Shown: positions 21,405-30,917, numbered from the stretch's first letter. The stretch: 64,000 nucleotides of DNA from Hafnia alvei (GCF_900095695.1 NZ_FMIQ01000073.1:62001-126000), one strand, 5' to 3'. Numbers and translations are program-made. Notes: generated by a model not told the origin, from the sequence alone.

Positions 21405-22718
21405 TTACTGTCCTTGAATATCTTTCGCTATCGCGGTTTTAAAATCATCCATTGGGCAGAAACCGTTAGCATCAATTTTACAGCCATCGATTTGTAAAAT
21501 CACACGCTGGGCCGGTGATGATAATGATAACGGCGTAGCATTGCGGATTTGATCGGTTGACTGATATACGTATTCAATCTTCATCAAATCCCGATTGTGG
21601 TTTTTATCATGCCAACGTTGGAAAACAATTTTCCCGCTGATCGGGGTTTTCTCATACTGCTTAGGCAGTTCATAATCGGCTGTTTTCATGGCGGCTAGCA
21701 AAGACGCGATGTTGGAATCATGCCCCACCAGCACCGCAACCTTCGCTTTATGGGCGTCTGCCGCCAGCACATTGTTATCTGGCGTTCCCACCAGCGTTGC
21801 GCTAACGAAACGCATCAAAGGTGCCGCCGCATTTTGGGCTACCGCCGAGGAACCAAACAGGGTTTCATGATAAAGATTCTTTATCTCCTCCAACTGCTGC
21901 CACTGTTTTTCATCGGTAATTTGTCCCCAAGCCACCTCTTTCAGCGGATATCCTTCGTAATACTGCAGCATAAATCCATCAGATGCGCCGGTTCCTACGC
22001 GTAGCGGACCCGTAATACCGGGCTCTTTATCCTGAACGATATTGATCGTATTTGGCTGTTCAGCCAACGAGCAGGTTTTCTTCTCGGTGCAGACCTTCGA
22101 TTGTCCGTAGTCCATTACCTGCTGAAGTACCGCATAGTTAGGTTTCAGGCGTTCGTTAAGGCCTTCTATCCCGCCCTGTCCCGCATGTTGGTTAATCGAC
22201 TCGATAGCTTTTTGTTTAAACTCATCCGTGACTTTAGCAGTGATTATTGGGTTAAACGTCGGGTCCATAGTGCCAATTTTGGCCTGATGATTCACTTTGA
22301 GTGAACACTCGGGAAATGCCCCGCTAACAAAGCTTTTCGCGGTATCAATGGTGCGAGGCAGGCTATTAGCATAAACAAATACGGCACCGTCGGTTGGGCA
22401 AGCGCCCGCAGGCAAAATACCGGTTTGGGCGAGCCAATCACGCATATATTGGCCAAAGAGTGTTTCCACTTCGGCCCCTTTAGGCGTCAGCAATCCTCCT
22501 TCCGTTTTCCATACTGGCCATTGATGTGGCGTCGATTCTGCCAAAATATCGCCATATCCCACCAGCGGCGCACGGATACCATGACGGCTGAAAATCAGAA
22601 CCTGTTCTAGCTGGTAACCTTCAGGCGCAGCGGAAGAAACATCCGCAGACTGAGCCGCCAGCGGAATAAATAACGCCAATGCGCTCAATGAGAAAAAGCC
22701 CTTAGTTGTTTTTTTCAT
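21405..22718 (-). CDS. agp: Periplasmic glucose-1-phosphatase (histidine acid phosphatase)
   Basis: A 437-residue secreted phosphatase. It has a signal peptide (about 1-24, cleavage after QSA), the phosphohistidine motif SRHGIRAP with nucleophile His46, and the proton-donor motif GHDSNIASLL (His333-Asp334). Several blocks match E. coli Agp closely, including GTMDPTFNPIIT, LQYYEG and GKIVFQRWHDKN. Agp releases glucose from glucose-1-phosphate in the periplasm and can remove one phosphate from phytate. A broader AppA-type phytase is the alternative, but the HDSN sequence and overall match favour Agp. It is a single gene with its own terminator. Confidence 0.9.
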   Translation of the reverse strand: MKKTTKGFFSLSALALFIPLAAQSADVSSAAPEGYQLEQVLIFSRHGIRAPLVGYGDILAESTPHQWPVWKTEGGLLTPKGAEVETLFGQYMRDWLAQTGILPAGACPTDGAVFVYANSLPRTIDTAKSFVSGAFPECSLKVNHQAKIGTMDPTFNPIITAKVTDEFKQKAIESINQHAGQGGIEGLNERLKPNYAVLQQVMDYGQSKVCTEKKTCSLAEQPNTINIVQDKEPGITGPLRVGTGASDGFMLQYYEGYPLKEVAWGQITDEKQWQQLEEIKNLYHETLFGSSAVAQNAAAPLMRFVSATLVGTPDNNVLAADAHKAKVAVLVGHDSNIASLLAAMKTADYELPKQYEKTPISGKIVFQRWHDKNHNRDLMKIEYVYQSTDQIRNATPLSLSSPAQRVILQIDGCKIDANGFCPMDDFKTAIAKDIQGQ

Positions 22719-22943
22719 TTGCCCGTTTCCTTATACAAATTGAAGGGTTACCGAATGGAATTTACGAGGCTTAGTGTAGATAGGTATCAGACTTATGTTC
22801 TTGCCACGCTTCACATAACAGGGCTAATCATTCTCATTGCGCAGAGCGCCATGCGGGATCTCTCTTCCAGAAAAGTCCGGTTGTCCCACATTTTCAATCC
22901 GCTATGGTCTGTGCCTATAAGAGAGAACAATGGGAGAGTCAGC

Positions 22944-23279
22944 ATGTATTTACGCCCTGACGAAGTCGCACAGGTACTTGAACGAACTGGGTTTATTAGA
23001 GATCACGTGACCGATAAAGCTTATGGTTTTCATAAAGGCGATCACTATGTCTATGTTAACCGTGAGGCCAGAATGGGCCGAACCGCACTGGTTATCCACC
23101 CTGCGCTCGGGCAGAAAAGTCTGAAATTTGCGCATCCCGCAGAGCCACTACGCAGCAGCGTAGCCTATACGCGTTTCCCTCAGGATCCCCATGCGGTAGA
23201 TACCGCATTCGTTGGTATTCCACACGGATTCACTTCACGCGCGCGTCTCAGCCAGTATTTGGAAAAAATGTTCCAATAG
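22944..23279 (+). CDS. DUF2002-like small cytosolic protein
   Basis: A 111-residue protein beginning MYLRPDEVAQVLERTGF, with the conserved YVYVNREARMGRTALVIHP core (about 44-62) and the C-terminal IPHGFTSRARLSQYL. This matches a short enterobacterial family of unknown function that I recall as DUF2002. The start at 22944 is set by the GGGAGAG ribosome site and the family's N-terminus; an open frame extends upstream to 22719 but lacks similarity. The gene diverges from agp. Confidence 0.8.
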   Translation: MYLRPDEVAQVLERTGFIRDHVTDKAYGFHKGDHYVYVNREARMGRTALVIHPALGQKSLKFAHPAEPLRSSVAYTRFPQDPHAVDTAFVGIPHGFTSRARLSQYLEKMFQ

Positions 23280-23297
23280 CAGCGCTGAAAATAGGGC

Positions 23298-23333
23298 AAA
23301 AAAAACCTCTGCCGTGCGGGTGCTAGGCAGAGG
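23298..23333 (-). terminator. Terminator of the lrgAB-type operon
   Basis: An 8-bp perfect stem (CCTCTGCC / GGCAGAGG). On the minus strand it is followed by a run of eight T. It lies 50 bases downstream of the lrgB-type stop, and just after the converging DUF2002-like gene. Confidence 0.8.
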
Positions 23334-23382
23334 CAAACTCTTGCAGCTATAGCGCTGTTTTATACAGGCTTATTATTAAAAT

Positions 23383-24075
23383 TCATGACCACATCACATG
23401 GCCGATCAGCGGGGCCAAAACCACGGTAACCACCCCCGCTAACATCATAACCAAACTTGAAACCACGCCTTCGGTCTGTCCTATCTCATAGGCTTTCGCG
23501 GTTCCTGCGCCATGCGACGAGGCCCCCAATCCTGCCCCTTTCGCCATACCGCTGCGCACCGCCAAACGTAGGAATAAAATATCGCCAACGCCCATGCCGA
23601 AAACGCCGGTGATCACCACAAACAGCGCGACCAAATCAGGTTGCCCGCCCAGTTGCTTAGCCGCTTCCAACGCAAATGGCGTGGTGATTGAACGCACAGC
23701 CAAGCTGCGCTGTACTTCCTCTGGCAACGTTAACAGCCGAGCCAACCAAACTGAACTACTCACCGCCACGACCGTTGCCGTAATAACGCCTGCGCTTAAC
23801 GACATCCAGTGGCGGCGAATCACAGCCATGTTTTCATAAACCGGTACCGCAAACGCGATAGTGGCAGGGCCCAATAGCCAAAGCAGCCAATGGCTCTCTC
23901 CCATATAATCCTGATAGGAAACATGTGTGACTACCAAAAACAGCACTAAAATCAGCGGTGTCAAAACCAGCGGCATCATCCAAATGGTATGAATACGACG
24001 GTATATTTTCTTATTGGCAAAATAGAGCGCTAGCGTCATCAACAGACAAAGCACACTGATACTTAAACTACTCAT
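23383..24075 (-). CDS. LrgB/CidB family membrane protein
   Basis: A 230-residue inner-membrane protein with about seven hydrophobic segments. It shows the LrgB-family blocks LLGPATIAFAVPVYEN (68-83), RSITTPFALEAAKQLGG (127-143) and GLGASSHGAGTAKA near residue 185. Family members are linked to murein hydrolase export or, more recently, to pyruvate or glycolate transport. Its start overlaps the lrgA-type stop by 4 bases (ATGA), so the two are translationally coupled. The substrate here is unknown. Confidence 0.88.
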   Translation of the reverse strand: MSSLSISVLCLLMTLALYFANKKIYRRIHTIWMMPLVLTPLILVLFLVVTHVSYQDYMGESHWLLWLLGPATIAFAVPVYENMAVIRRHWMSLSAGVITATVVAVSSSVWLARLLTLPEEVQRSLAVRSITTPFALEAAKQLGGQPDLVALFVVITGVFGMGVGDILFLRLAVRSGMAKGAGLGASSHGAGTAKAYEIGQTEGVVSSLVMMLAGVVTVVLAPLIGHVMWS

Positions 24076-24512
24076 GCGCGATCTCGCTTATAGGCGGCCG
24101 ATTGCTTTTTACGCTGTAGGTAAATTTCAAAACGATAAACCCGATCTACCACCAGCGCCGTCAAACCGAGCGTCAATGAGGTACTGACTGCAATCACGGC
24201 AAAAATCCGCCAACCTTCTACCATTAATAACGAAGCGTAATTCACCACCGCAACCACGGCAGGAACAAAAAACAGCAACATTTCAGCCAATAACCAACGC
24301 GAACCCGCCTTTACCCACTTGATGGGCAAAACGCGTAAAACGATCATCGCCAGCAGCATCAACATACCCACGATATTGGCGGGAAGAGGAAGGTGGAATT
24401 GAACCACCACCCATTGTGCAGCTAAAAACAATGCAGCATACAAAGCGACCTGAACAGGCACCTGTAAACGGCTTAGGACGAACGGTGCGCAAGAGCGCAA
24501 CGCCAGAGACAT
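24072..24512 (-). CDS. LrgA/CidA family holin-like membrane protein
   Basis: A 146-residue protein with four hydrophobic segments. The family sequence FHLPLPANIVGMLMLLAMIVL (about 39-59) is followed by a loop and LLFFVPAVVAVVNY (79-92). It pairs with the LrgB-type gene. A LysR-type gene lies upstream in the opposite direction, the usual arrangement of CidR with cidAB. Confidence 0.88.
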   Translation of the reverse strand: MSLALRSCAPFVLSRLQVPVQVALYAALFLAAQWVVVQFHLPLPANIVGMLMLLAMIVLRVLPIKWVKAGSRWLLAEMLLFFVPAVVAVVNYASLLMVEGWRIFAVIAVSTSLTLGLTALVVDRVYRFEIYLQRKKQSAAYKRDRA

Positions 24513-24601
24513 GGTAACCTCAGAATGAGAAAAGTGTGAATGAGCGCACAGTATAGGCAGTAAACAATACCTGCATAAAATGAATTAATATTATTGCCAT
24601 T

Positions 24602-24616
24602 ATGCCAAATTGGCAT
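24602..24616. promoter_or_regulatory. LysR-type operator (T-N11-A) between lrgA-type gene and its regulator
   Basis: ATGCCAAATTGGCAT is a perfect palindrome around one central base and contains the T-N11-A motif of LysR-family boxes (T at 24603, A at 24615). It lies in the 145-base divergent gap, 42 bases before the regulator's start and about 90 before the lrgA-type gene. It is the natural binding site for the adjacent regulator. Confidence 0.75.
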
Positions 24617-24657
24617 ACTTTGTTATCCCATCAACAAAACGCTCTTATGGAGACACC

Positions 24658-25572
24658 ATGGATGTCAGAACGCTGCGCTATTTTGTAGAAGTGGTACGCC
24701 AACAAAGCTTTACCCGCGCGGCGGAAAAACTGTTTGTTACCCAGCCAACCATCAGCAAAATGCTCCGCCATCTGGAAGATGAGCTGGGATGCACGCTGCT
24801 CATCCGTGAAGGACGCCGTTTACATCTTACCGACAGTGGGCAAGCAGTTTATCAACGCGGCCTAACCATACTGGATCAATTTAGCCAATTAAGATCAGAG
24901 CTAGAAGATATCAGCACGGTGAAACGCGGCCAGCTTAAGTTAGGTATTCCACCGATGGTCGGTACCCAAATGGCCGGATTAATTAATGAATTTCGCCATA
25001 ACTATCCAGGAATCGAGCTGATTATTTCCGAATTTGGCGGGCTTACCGTTGAACAGGCCGTGTTATCGGGTGAACTCGATCTCGCCTTAACGGCGCTTTC
25101 AGGAGATACCGATGCCGCCATCGCATCGCTACCGCTGTTCAGCCATCCGCTGTGCGTTTTAGTCCCTCGCACCGAAGAGTGGCTATCGCGCACCAGCATC
25201 GCTATGCCCGAACTCGCTGAGCAGAATATCCTGATCTACAACGAGGATTTCGCGCTCTATAAACAGCTAATGCAGGCCTTTGCGGTTCATAACGTGACGC
25301 CACAGATTGCGGTTCGCAGCGGGCAGTGGGACTTTCTCGCCGCCATGGTTCAGGCTGGCGTAGGCGTCGCAATTTTGCCAGAGCCTATCTGCCAACGGCT
25401 CGATCCAAAGACCCTACTTTGGCTGCCATTAGAGCCAAAACTGATGTGGGAGCTGGGTTTGATTTGGTGTGAGGGGCGATATTTGTCGCACAGCGCTCAA
25501 GCGTGGATCGCGCGCTGCCGTGAATATTGGCCGAACGGGGAAATGCATCCCGAGTGGATAACGTTGAAGTAA
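24658..25572 (+). CDS. LysR family regulator (CidR-like)
   Basis: A 304-residue LysR-type regulator. It has an N-terminal winged HTH (residues 1-60: MDVRTLRYFVEVVRQQSFTR, FVTQPTISKMLRHLE) and a C-terminal substrate-binding domain starting at about residue 90 (GQLKLGIPPMVG). It is divergent from the lrgAB-type pair and probably controls it through the palindrome at 24602-24616. CidR-type proteins in other bacteria respond to acetate or pyruvate; the ligand here is not shown. The start at 24658 is chosen because it begins at the conserved MDxRxLRYF; an upstream ATG at 24610 would lie on the operator. Confidence 0.88.
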   Translation: MDVRTLRYFVEVVRQQSFTRAAEKLFVTQPTISKMLRHLEDELGCTLLIREGRRLHLTDSGQAVYQRGLTILDQFSQLRSELEDISTVKRGQLKLGIPPMVGTQMAGLINEFRHNYPGIELIISEFGGLTVEQAVLSGELDLALTALSGDTDAAIASLPLFSHPLCVLVPRTEEWLSRTSIAMPELAEQNILIYNEDFALYKQLMQAFAVHNVTPQIAVRSGQWDFLAAMVQAGVGVAILPEPICQRLDPKTLLWLPLEPKLMWELGLIWCEGRYLSHSAQAWIARCREYWPNGEMHPEWITLK

Positions 25573-26094
25573 GGTTTTTATCTAAAAATAATATGTAAGA
25601 TCAGGTGTAAGGTTCGCCAGACTTATGTTGGATGAGAATCAAATTTAGCTCGCCCACTAGCAGCAGTGTTTCCATGTAACCACTGAGGTCGGCGATCGAT
25701 GAGGGGCGCCAGCGCGCGCCCCTTCAATCCTCGCGCTTTTATCCGAGACGCCATCTCCGCTCCGGTTTGGTATCGCCCATCCAGGGCGCCCCAAACTCCG
25801 CCGGTACATCCCTGTACCGGCGGCTCTCTCTACCAAGACAAAAATACCTTTTGTCTTTCTCTGTAAGATGAAATGAATTTTAGAGCCACCAGCAGGGATG
25901 CTGGTGGCAGGCTGAGGGCGTACAGGATGTACGCTCCGAAACCGGTCGGCTAAACGACTCGGTAAAAAGAGCGCGGGTCAAGGGAGTACGCTCTGGTACT
26001 CCCTTGTCGGACACCAACATCAATGATTACATAGGAGTTTTAATACTTACCGGTGGCCGAAACATTACACCGCCCCCACATACATAAAGATACC
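25573..26094. repeat. Block of seven or eight hairpins in a 520-base gene-free gap
   Basis: Between 25702 and 26005 I find consecutive perfect or near-perfect stems. They are 25702-25709/25716-25723; nested 25765-25770/25791-25796 with 25774-25778/25784-25788; 25798-25807/25814-25823 (10 bp, loop ATCCCT); 25836-25843/25849-25856; 25885-25894/25899-25908 (10 bp); 25918-25923/25929-25934; and 25980-25989/25996-26005 (10 bp). A weaker stem lies near 25940-25962. Several apical loops or loop edges carry ATCC or its complement GGAT. There is no coding frame of note. It could be a dispersed structured repeat or a non-coding RNA. Confidence 0.7.
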
Positions 26095-27744
26095 TTACCC
26101 ACTCTTCTCCACCAGCAACGCTTCCAGCAAATCAAGGTCGTGCAGCAGTTTCTGCAACGTTTCATTGCTGATTTTTTGTGTGGCACGCAGGTGGTAAAGC
26201 TCACCGCGCTCAGCGCGTAGCGCGGTTAAACGGAAGCGACGTTCAAGGTTTTCAACCTTACGCATCTCTTCGGCGTTTTCCTTGGTGCTAATGCGCCGAC
26301 GCAAACTCCCGATCACGCGCGAGCTCACCTCTGTCAGCAACTGAGGATCGATGTTTTCTTCGGTATCGACTTCCAAGCGTTCCTGCATTTTCTTCAGGCT
26401 TTCAATCGCGACTTCTGCCGTAACCGATTTCGCCATCGTCTCTTCTTCTCGGTAGGTATTCGTGTCGTTGACCTCCATGCCTTTCAGCAGCAATGGCAGC
26501 ACGACAACCCCGACGATAAGCGAGAATAAAATCACCCCGGTGGCGATAAACACCAGCTGATATCGACCAGGGAATGGCGTGCCATCGGTCAAAAACAACG
26601 GAATGGAGAGCACACCAGCTAAGGTAATGGCACCGCGTACCCCCGCGAACGACGCAATCCACAGATCACGCAGGCTATAGCTGGCAAACTGCAGCGGGTT
26701 ACGTTTCATGAAGCGTAAACTTAAGCGACGCATGCACCATAGCCACAGGAAGCGTAACACCAGCAGCACGCCGTACACTAACGCAACATCGGTGAACAAG
26801 AACCATGTCTGGATGGTAGGATCGCGCTCCGCCTGAATAATGGAGCTTTCCAAAATTCCCGGCAGTTGTAGCCCCAACATGATAAACACCATGCCGTTAA
26901 ACACGAATTCGAGCATTGCCCAAACGCTGTTAGCGCGCAGGCGCATCGTCAACGGAGCATTACGAATCACGCCCGATTGGCTGATGGTCATCCCCGCGGC
27001 AACCGCGGCCAAAATACCGGAAACACCTACGTGTTCAGCAATCAGATAGCTGGCAAACGGCAGCAGCATCAAGAATACAATTTGCGTGGCAGGATCATCA
27101 CCGGACCAGCGACTCATGATACGCAGCGATTTGCTGTATAACCATGTCACAGCAACACCGGCGAACAGACCACCAATAGCGACCTTAAGGAACTCAAGAG
27201 TCGCACCGCCTACGGTGAAGACCATCGTTCCCATTGCAACGGCGATAGCAAACTTCAGCGCAACCAGACCAGACGCATCGTTCATCAGGGCTTCGCCTTC
27301 CAGCACGCCCATAATGGTTTTTGGAATGCGACCTTTGCCCACAATCCCCCCCAACGCCACGGCGTCAGTTGGAGAGAGCACAGCAGCCAAAGCAAACGCA
27401 GCCACCAAAGGAACTTCAGGCAGTAGGATGTGCAGGAAATATCCGACGCCAACCACCGTAATTAATACCAGCACCAGCGCCAGACCTAAAATCTCACGCC
27501 CGTGGTGTAAAAACTCTCGCGTTGGCGTTTTCCACCCGTCAGCGAATAGCAACGGAGGAATAAACAGTACGAGGAAAAGTTCAGGGTCAAAATCGACGTG
27601 CAGGCCAAAATGCGGCCATGCCAGCAGAGCCCCGATAGCAATCTGCATCAGCGGCAACGGTATTTGGAACGGCAACATACGCGTTACCACCCCAGATAAG
27701 GACACCACTAGGATCAGGATCAGAATAGTAAAGAAGATTTCCAT
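26095..27744 (-). CDS. yjcE: YjcE, CPA1-type Na+/H+ antiporter
   Basis: A 549-residue antiporter. The N-terminal ~400 residues hold 11-12 membrane segments, with the CPA1 signatures LFIPPLLFADGWKTPTREF, AAVLSPTDAVALGGI (ion-binding Asp) and EGEALMNDASGLVALKFA. The C-terminal ~150 residues are a cytosolic, charged, helical domain. The length and sequence match E. coli YjcE throughout. In E. coli it is next to ghxP, as here. The likely role is sodium or pH homeostasis; the ion has not been shown for this protein. Confidence 0.93.
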   Translation of the reverse strand: MEIFFTILILILVVSLSGVVTRMLPFQIPLPLMQIAIGALLAWPHFGLHVDFDPELFLVLFIPPLLFADGWKTPTREFLHHGREILGLALVLVLITVVGVGYFLHILLPEVPLVAAFALAAVLSPTDAVALGGIVGKGRIPKTIMGVLEGEALMNDASGLVALKFAIAVAMGTMVFTVGGATLEFLKVAIGGLFAGVAVTWLYSKSLRIMSRWSGDDPATQIVFLMLLPFASYLIAEHVGVSGILAAVAAGMTISQSGVIRNAPLTMRLRANSVWAMLEFVFNGMVFIMLGLQLPGILESSIIQAERDPTIQTWFLFTDVALVYGVLLVLRFLWLWCMRRLSLRFMKRNPLQFASYSLRDLWIASFAGVRGAITLAGVLSIPLFLTDGTPFPGRYQLVFIATGVILFSLIVGVVVLPLLLKGMEVNDTNTYREEETMAKSVTAEVAIESLKKMQERLEVDTEENIDPQLLTEVSSRVIGSLRRRISTKENAEEMRKVENLERRFRLTALRAERGELYHLRATQKISNETLQKLLHDLDLLEALLVEKSG

Positions 27745-27921
27745 GCTTTCCTTAGTCTCACTACAAAATACAACCGCGTTTTGCTTATAAATACCCTTTC
27801 AAACATATCACCTTATGATTTTTGTCCTAAAGGAAAAAGTGTGCAAATAGGCTGAGAATTACCTGAAAGTAACCAATGGTATTATTTCTGTTGAAGATAG
27901 CGACCGCAAGCGCTCATCACT

Positions 27922-27949
27922 TAAAAAAAGAGCGCCCTGAGGCGCTCTT
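27922..27949 (-). terminator. Terminator after ghxP
   Basis: A 9-bp perfect stem (AAGAGCGCC / GGCGCTCTT) with a CTGA loop. On the minus strand it is followed by a run of seven T. It begins 30 bases after the ghxP stop. Confidence 0.88.
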
Positions 27950-27979
27950 CTAAACGTTATCGGTTTTCACGCAGCAAAC

Positions 27980-29347
27980 TTAAATTGCCCAGCCGCCCGC
28001 ATAAAATGCCACTAACGCAATCGCAATAATTACCGTGCCCACATTCAGCTTGCGCCACTCATTAGAGAAAATACGACCAATCACTAAGGTGGTGAAGCCC
28101 AGCATAATACCGGTAACGATGTTACAGGTCAGTACGATAAACACCGCACATACCAGACCCGACATCGCATCAACGAAGTCATTGAAGTCTAGCTTGGAAA
28201 CGTTACTCAACATCAGCAAACCAACATACATCAGCGCCGGTGCCGTTGCGTATCCCGGAACCAAATAGGACAACGGGGACAGGAATAAAATCAGCAGGAA
28301 CAACACGCCAACAACGGTAGCCGTGAGTCCGGTTTTACCGCCTGCTGCCGTACCCGCCGCCGATTCGATATACACCGCAGCAGGGGACGCGCCAACAAAA
28401 CTAGAGACAATGCTGCTCACTGAGTCAGCGGTTAACGCCTTGCCACCGCTGATGATCTGGCCGTCTTTATCCAGCAGGTTTGCCTGACCAGCCACCGCAC
28501 GGATGGTACCGGTCGCATCAAAAACCGCCGTCATCACCAACGCCAACACGCTTGGCAACACCACCGGCTTCAATGCCCCCATGATATCGAGGCTAAAGAT
28601 CAGCGATGAACCATCGGCAGCAGATAGGCTTGGCAATGCGAACAGCCCCTGATACTTCACGCTTGGGTCAAAAATCAGTCCGATGATTGAAATACCAATA
28701 ATCACCAGCAGAATGCCGCCTGGGACTTTCAGTTTTTCCAAACCGAAAATAATGGCCAGCCCCAGCAGGGACATCATCACAGGGAAAGAAGTGAATGCCC
28801 CCAGTGCCACCGGCAGCCCTTCAAGTGGGTTTTTAATCACTAAGCCCACGCCGTTCGCGGCAATCAACAGCAGGAATAGGCCAATACCAATTCCCGTTCC
28901 GTGGGCAATCCCCATTGGCAGGTTATGCAATATCCACGAACGTATCCCCGTGACCGAAATCAGGGTAAACAGAACACCCATCAAGAATACGGCGCCCAAA
29001 GCCACTGGAATACTGATGTGCTGCCCGAGTACTAAACTAAACGCGGTAAACGCCGTCAGGGAAATCGCACACCCGATGGCCATTGGCAGATTCGCCCACA
29101 GCCCCATCAGTAAGGAACCAAAAGCCGCCACTAAGCATGTTGCAACGAACACGGCTCCTGGGGGAAATCCAGCCTTACCCAACATGCTCGGCACGACGAT
29201 AACGGAATACACCATGGCAAGGAAAGTGGTAACCCCCGCCAGCACTTCTTGGCGAACGCTGCTTCCACGAGCAGAAATTTTAAAGTAAGCGTCAAGCGAA
29301 CCGCCCGATTTACCCGCTGACCCTTCTTGAGATGAATTGCTAGACAT
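27980..29347 (-). CDS. ghxP: Guanine/hypoxanthine permease GhxP
   Basis: A 455-residue purine permease of the NCS2/AzgA group that imports hypoxanthine and guanine with protons. Membrane segments run through the protein, with the family blocks [40 protein letters not shown] and [16 protein letters not shown] near residue 325. It matches E. coli YjcD more than YgfQ, and its neighbour yjcE supports this. The start at 29347 follows an AGAGGA ribosome site; an ATG at 29389 would add 14 residues not seen in the family. Two PurR-type boxes lie upstream. Confidence 0.92.
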   Translation of the reverse strand: MSSNSSQEGSAGKSGGSLDAYFKISARGSSVRQEVLAGVTTFLAMVYSVIVVPSMLGKAGFPPGAVFVATCLVAAFGSLLMGLWANLPMAIGCAISLTAFTAFSLVLGQHISIPVALGAVFLMGVLFTLISVTGIRSWILHNLPMGIAHGTGIGIGLFLLLIAANGVGLVIKNPLEGLPVALGAFTSFPVMMSLLGLAIIFGLEKLKVPGGILLVIIGISIIGLIFDPSVKYQGLFALPSLSAADGSSLIFSLDIMGALKPVVLPSVLALVMTAVFDATGTIRAVAGQANLLDKDGQIISGGKALTADSVSSIVSSFVGASPAAVYIESAAGTAAGGKTGLTATVVGVLFLLILFLSPLSYLVPGYATAPALMYVGLLMLSNVSKLDFNDFVDAMSGLVCAVFIVLTCNIVTGIMLGFTTLVIGRIFSNEWRKLNVGTVIIAIALVAFYAGGWAI

Positions 29348-29490
29348 ATTGATGTCCTCTGAGTGTTTTAACATTGCGCATGATGACAATAATGTTGTTC
29401 AAGATTGCTAACGCCTGAACCTGCGTTTTTCTTATTACCGTAACTTTGCAATATCCATTTGCGGTATCTATAGCTTGCTACAAAACCACA

Positions 29491-29560
29491 AAGCAAACGA
29501 TTACCCCATCAAGCACATCAGTTATAAAAATGGGACGGTTATTTAAGGCAAACGATTATC
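29491..29560 (-). promoter_or_regulatory. Two candidate PurR boxes upstream of ghxP
   Basis: Two GCAAACGATTA sites, AAGCAAACGATTACCC (29491-29506) and AAGGCAAACGATTATC (29545-29560), match the PurR consensus ACGCAAACGTTTNC closely. They lie 144-213 bases before the ghxP start in the gap behind guaD. In E. coli ghxP belongs to the PurR regulon, so hypoxanthine/guanine-dependent repression is expected. Confidence 0.65.
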
Positions 29561-29600
29561 TGGCCTATAAACCGTCATTTCAACTAAAGATATCGACATT

Positions 29601-30917
29601 TTAGGTGCGTTCGTACACTAATTGTCCATCGACGTAGGTTCTGTAGATCGAACGGTCATCGCCAAGCGTCATCATCACGAATAATTTGTCCATGAGAGTC
29701 ACAGAGTTATCGTAACGAAGCTGCTGTAACGGCGTTGCCGTTGGCTCTAAAACCACAAAATCAGCCTCTTTGCCTATATTGAAGTTACCGATAATGTCAT
29801 CAAGCCCCAATGCTTTGGCACCGCCTAAGGTCGCCAGATAAAACGCCTCATAGGCAGACATTCGCCAGCCCTGAAGCTGCATCACCTTGTACGCTTCATT
29901 CAGCGTTTGCAGCATATTGAAAGTGGTTCCGGCGCCAATATCCGTACCCATGCCGACTTTAATCTGTTTATGCCACGCTTTTTTCAAGTTGAACAAGCCG
30001 CTGCCGAGATACAAATTCGACGTAGGACAAAACGCGATAGACGATCCGGTATCGCGCAAACAGTCCCATTCTGGCTCTTCTAAATGTACGCAGTGCGCAA
30101 AAACGCTATTTTTACCGGTTAGCCCATAGTGATGGTAAACGTCTAAATAGCCCTTCCGTTCTGGATACAGAGCTTTTACCCACTCAATTTCGTCTTTATT
30201 TTCACAAAGGTGGGTATGGAGATACGTATCGGGATACTCTTCACGCAGTCGCTGCGCCATTGCCAGCTGTTCTGGCGTCGACGTTGGAGCAAAACGCGGC
30301 GTAATGGCATAGAGCAAACGCCCATTGTGGTGCCAGCGTTCAATCAGCGCTTTGCTTTGGCTATAACTGGTTTCAGCGGTATCGAGCAAATAATCAGGAG
30401 CATTGCGATCCATCATCACTTTGCCCGCGATCATTCGCATATTGATGTTATGCGCGGCCTCAAACAGCGCATCAACCGATTCGGGGTGAACCGTGCCAAA
30501 TACCAGCGCCGTGGTGGTGCCGTTGCGCAATAGCTGCTTGATAAAGAAAGCTGACATTTCGCGGGCGTATTCAATGTCGTTATAACGTCGCTCGGCGGGG
30601 AACGTATGTTTATTCAACCATTCCAGCAACTGCTCACCATAAGCGCCCACCATTTCGCTTTGCGGATAGTGAATATGGGTATCCACAAAGCCGGGCACGA
30701 TCATTTTTCCGCTGTAGTCACGCACGCGGATGCCCTCTGGAATCAGATGCTTTCCTTCCTGCCATGTGCCAAACCACTCAACTTTCCCGCGGCGGAGCAA
30801 CATTAAGCCGTCTTCAATAAAGCGCAGATGAGATTCAATTTCCTCAGGCTGCTCTACTGTTTTGACGATATCTAAAAAATTACCGCGTATCGCTTTCAAA
30901 GCATGTTGTTCAGACAT
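29601..30917 (-). CDS. guaD: Guanine deaminase
   Basis: A 438-residue amidohydrolase that converts guanine to xanthine and ammonia. Metal ligands are visible in FVDTHIHYPQ (residues 77-86), HTHLCENKDE near residue 237 and the aspartate of GMGTDIGAGTT near residue 325. It starts 37 bases after xanQ, so both are likely on one message. It links guanine import (GhxP) to the xanthine and uric acid steps of the cluster. Confidence 0.95.
   Translation of the reverse strand: MSEQHALKAIRGNFLDIVKTVEQPEEIESHLRFIEDGLMLLRRGKVEWFGTWQEGKHLIPEGIRVRDYSGKMIVPGFVDTHIHYPQSEMVGAYGEQLLEWLNKHTFPAERRYNDIEYAREMSAFFIKQLLRNGTTTALVFGTVHPESVDALFEAAHNINMRMIAGKVMMDRNAPDYLLDTAETSYSQSKALIERWHHNGRLLYAITPRFAPTSTPEQLAMAQRLREEYPDTYLHTHLCENKDEIEWVKALYPERKGYLDVYHHYGLTGKNSVFAHCVHLEEPEWDCLRDTGSSIAFCPTSNLYLGSGLFNLKKAWHKQIKVGMGTDIGAGTTFNMLQTLNEAYKVMQLQGWRMSAYEAFYLATLGGAKALGLDDIIGNFNIGKEADFVVLEPTATPLQQLRYDNSVTLMDKLFVMMTLGDDRSIYRTYVDGQLVYERT

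Noticed and set aside
21405-22718. AppA-type 6-phytase as the identity of the acid phosphatase
   Set aside because: The HDSNIASLL and FQRWHDKN blocks match glucose-1-phosphatase more closely; phytase activity cannot be excluded but is not the best call.
25573-26094. CRISPR array in the hairpin-rich gap
   Set aside because: The stems differ in sequence and there is no repeated unit with regular spacers; no cas genes are present.
27086-27790. Long plus-strand open frame opposite yjcE (234 codons)
   Set aside because: It is antisense to a clear antiporter gene, and its Ser/Thr/Pro/Ala-rich translation has no domain; it arises from codon bias of the real gene.
28683-29288. Plus-strand open frame opposite ghxP (201 codons)
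   Set aside because: Shadow of the permease gene; low-complexity Pro/Ile/Thr-rich translation and no start signal.
29348-29600. Purine riboswitch before ghxP
   Set aside because: No three-way junction core or conserved purine-aptamer loops; two PurR-like boxes are the better reading.
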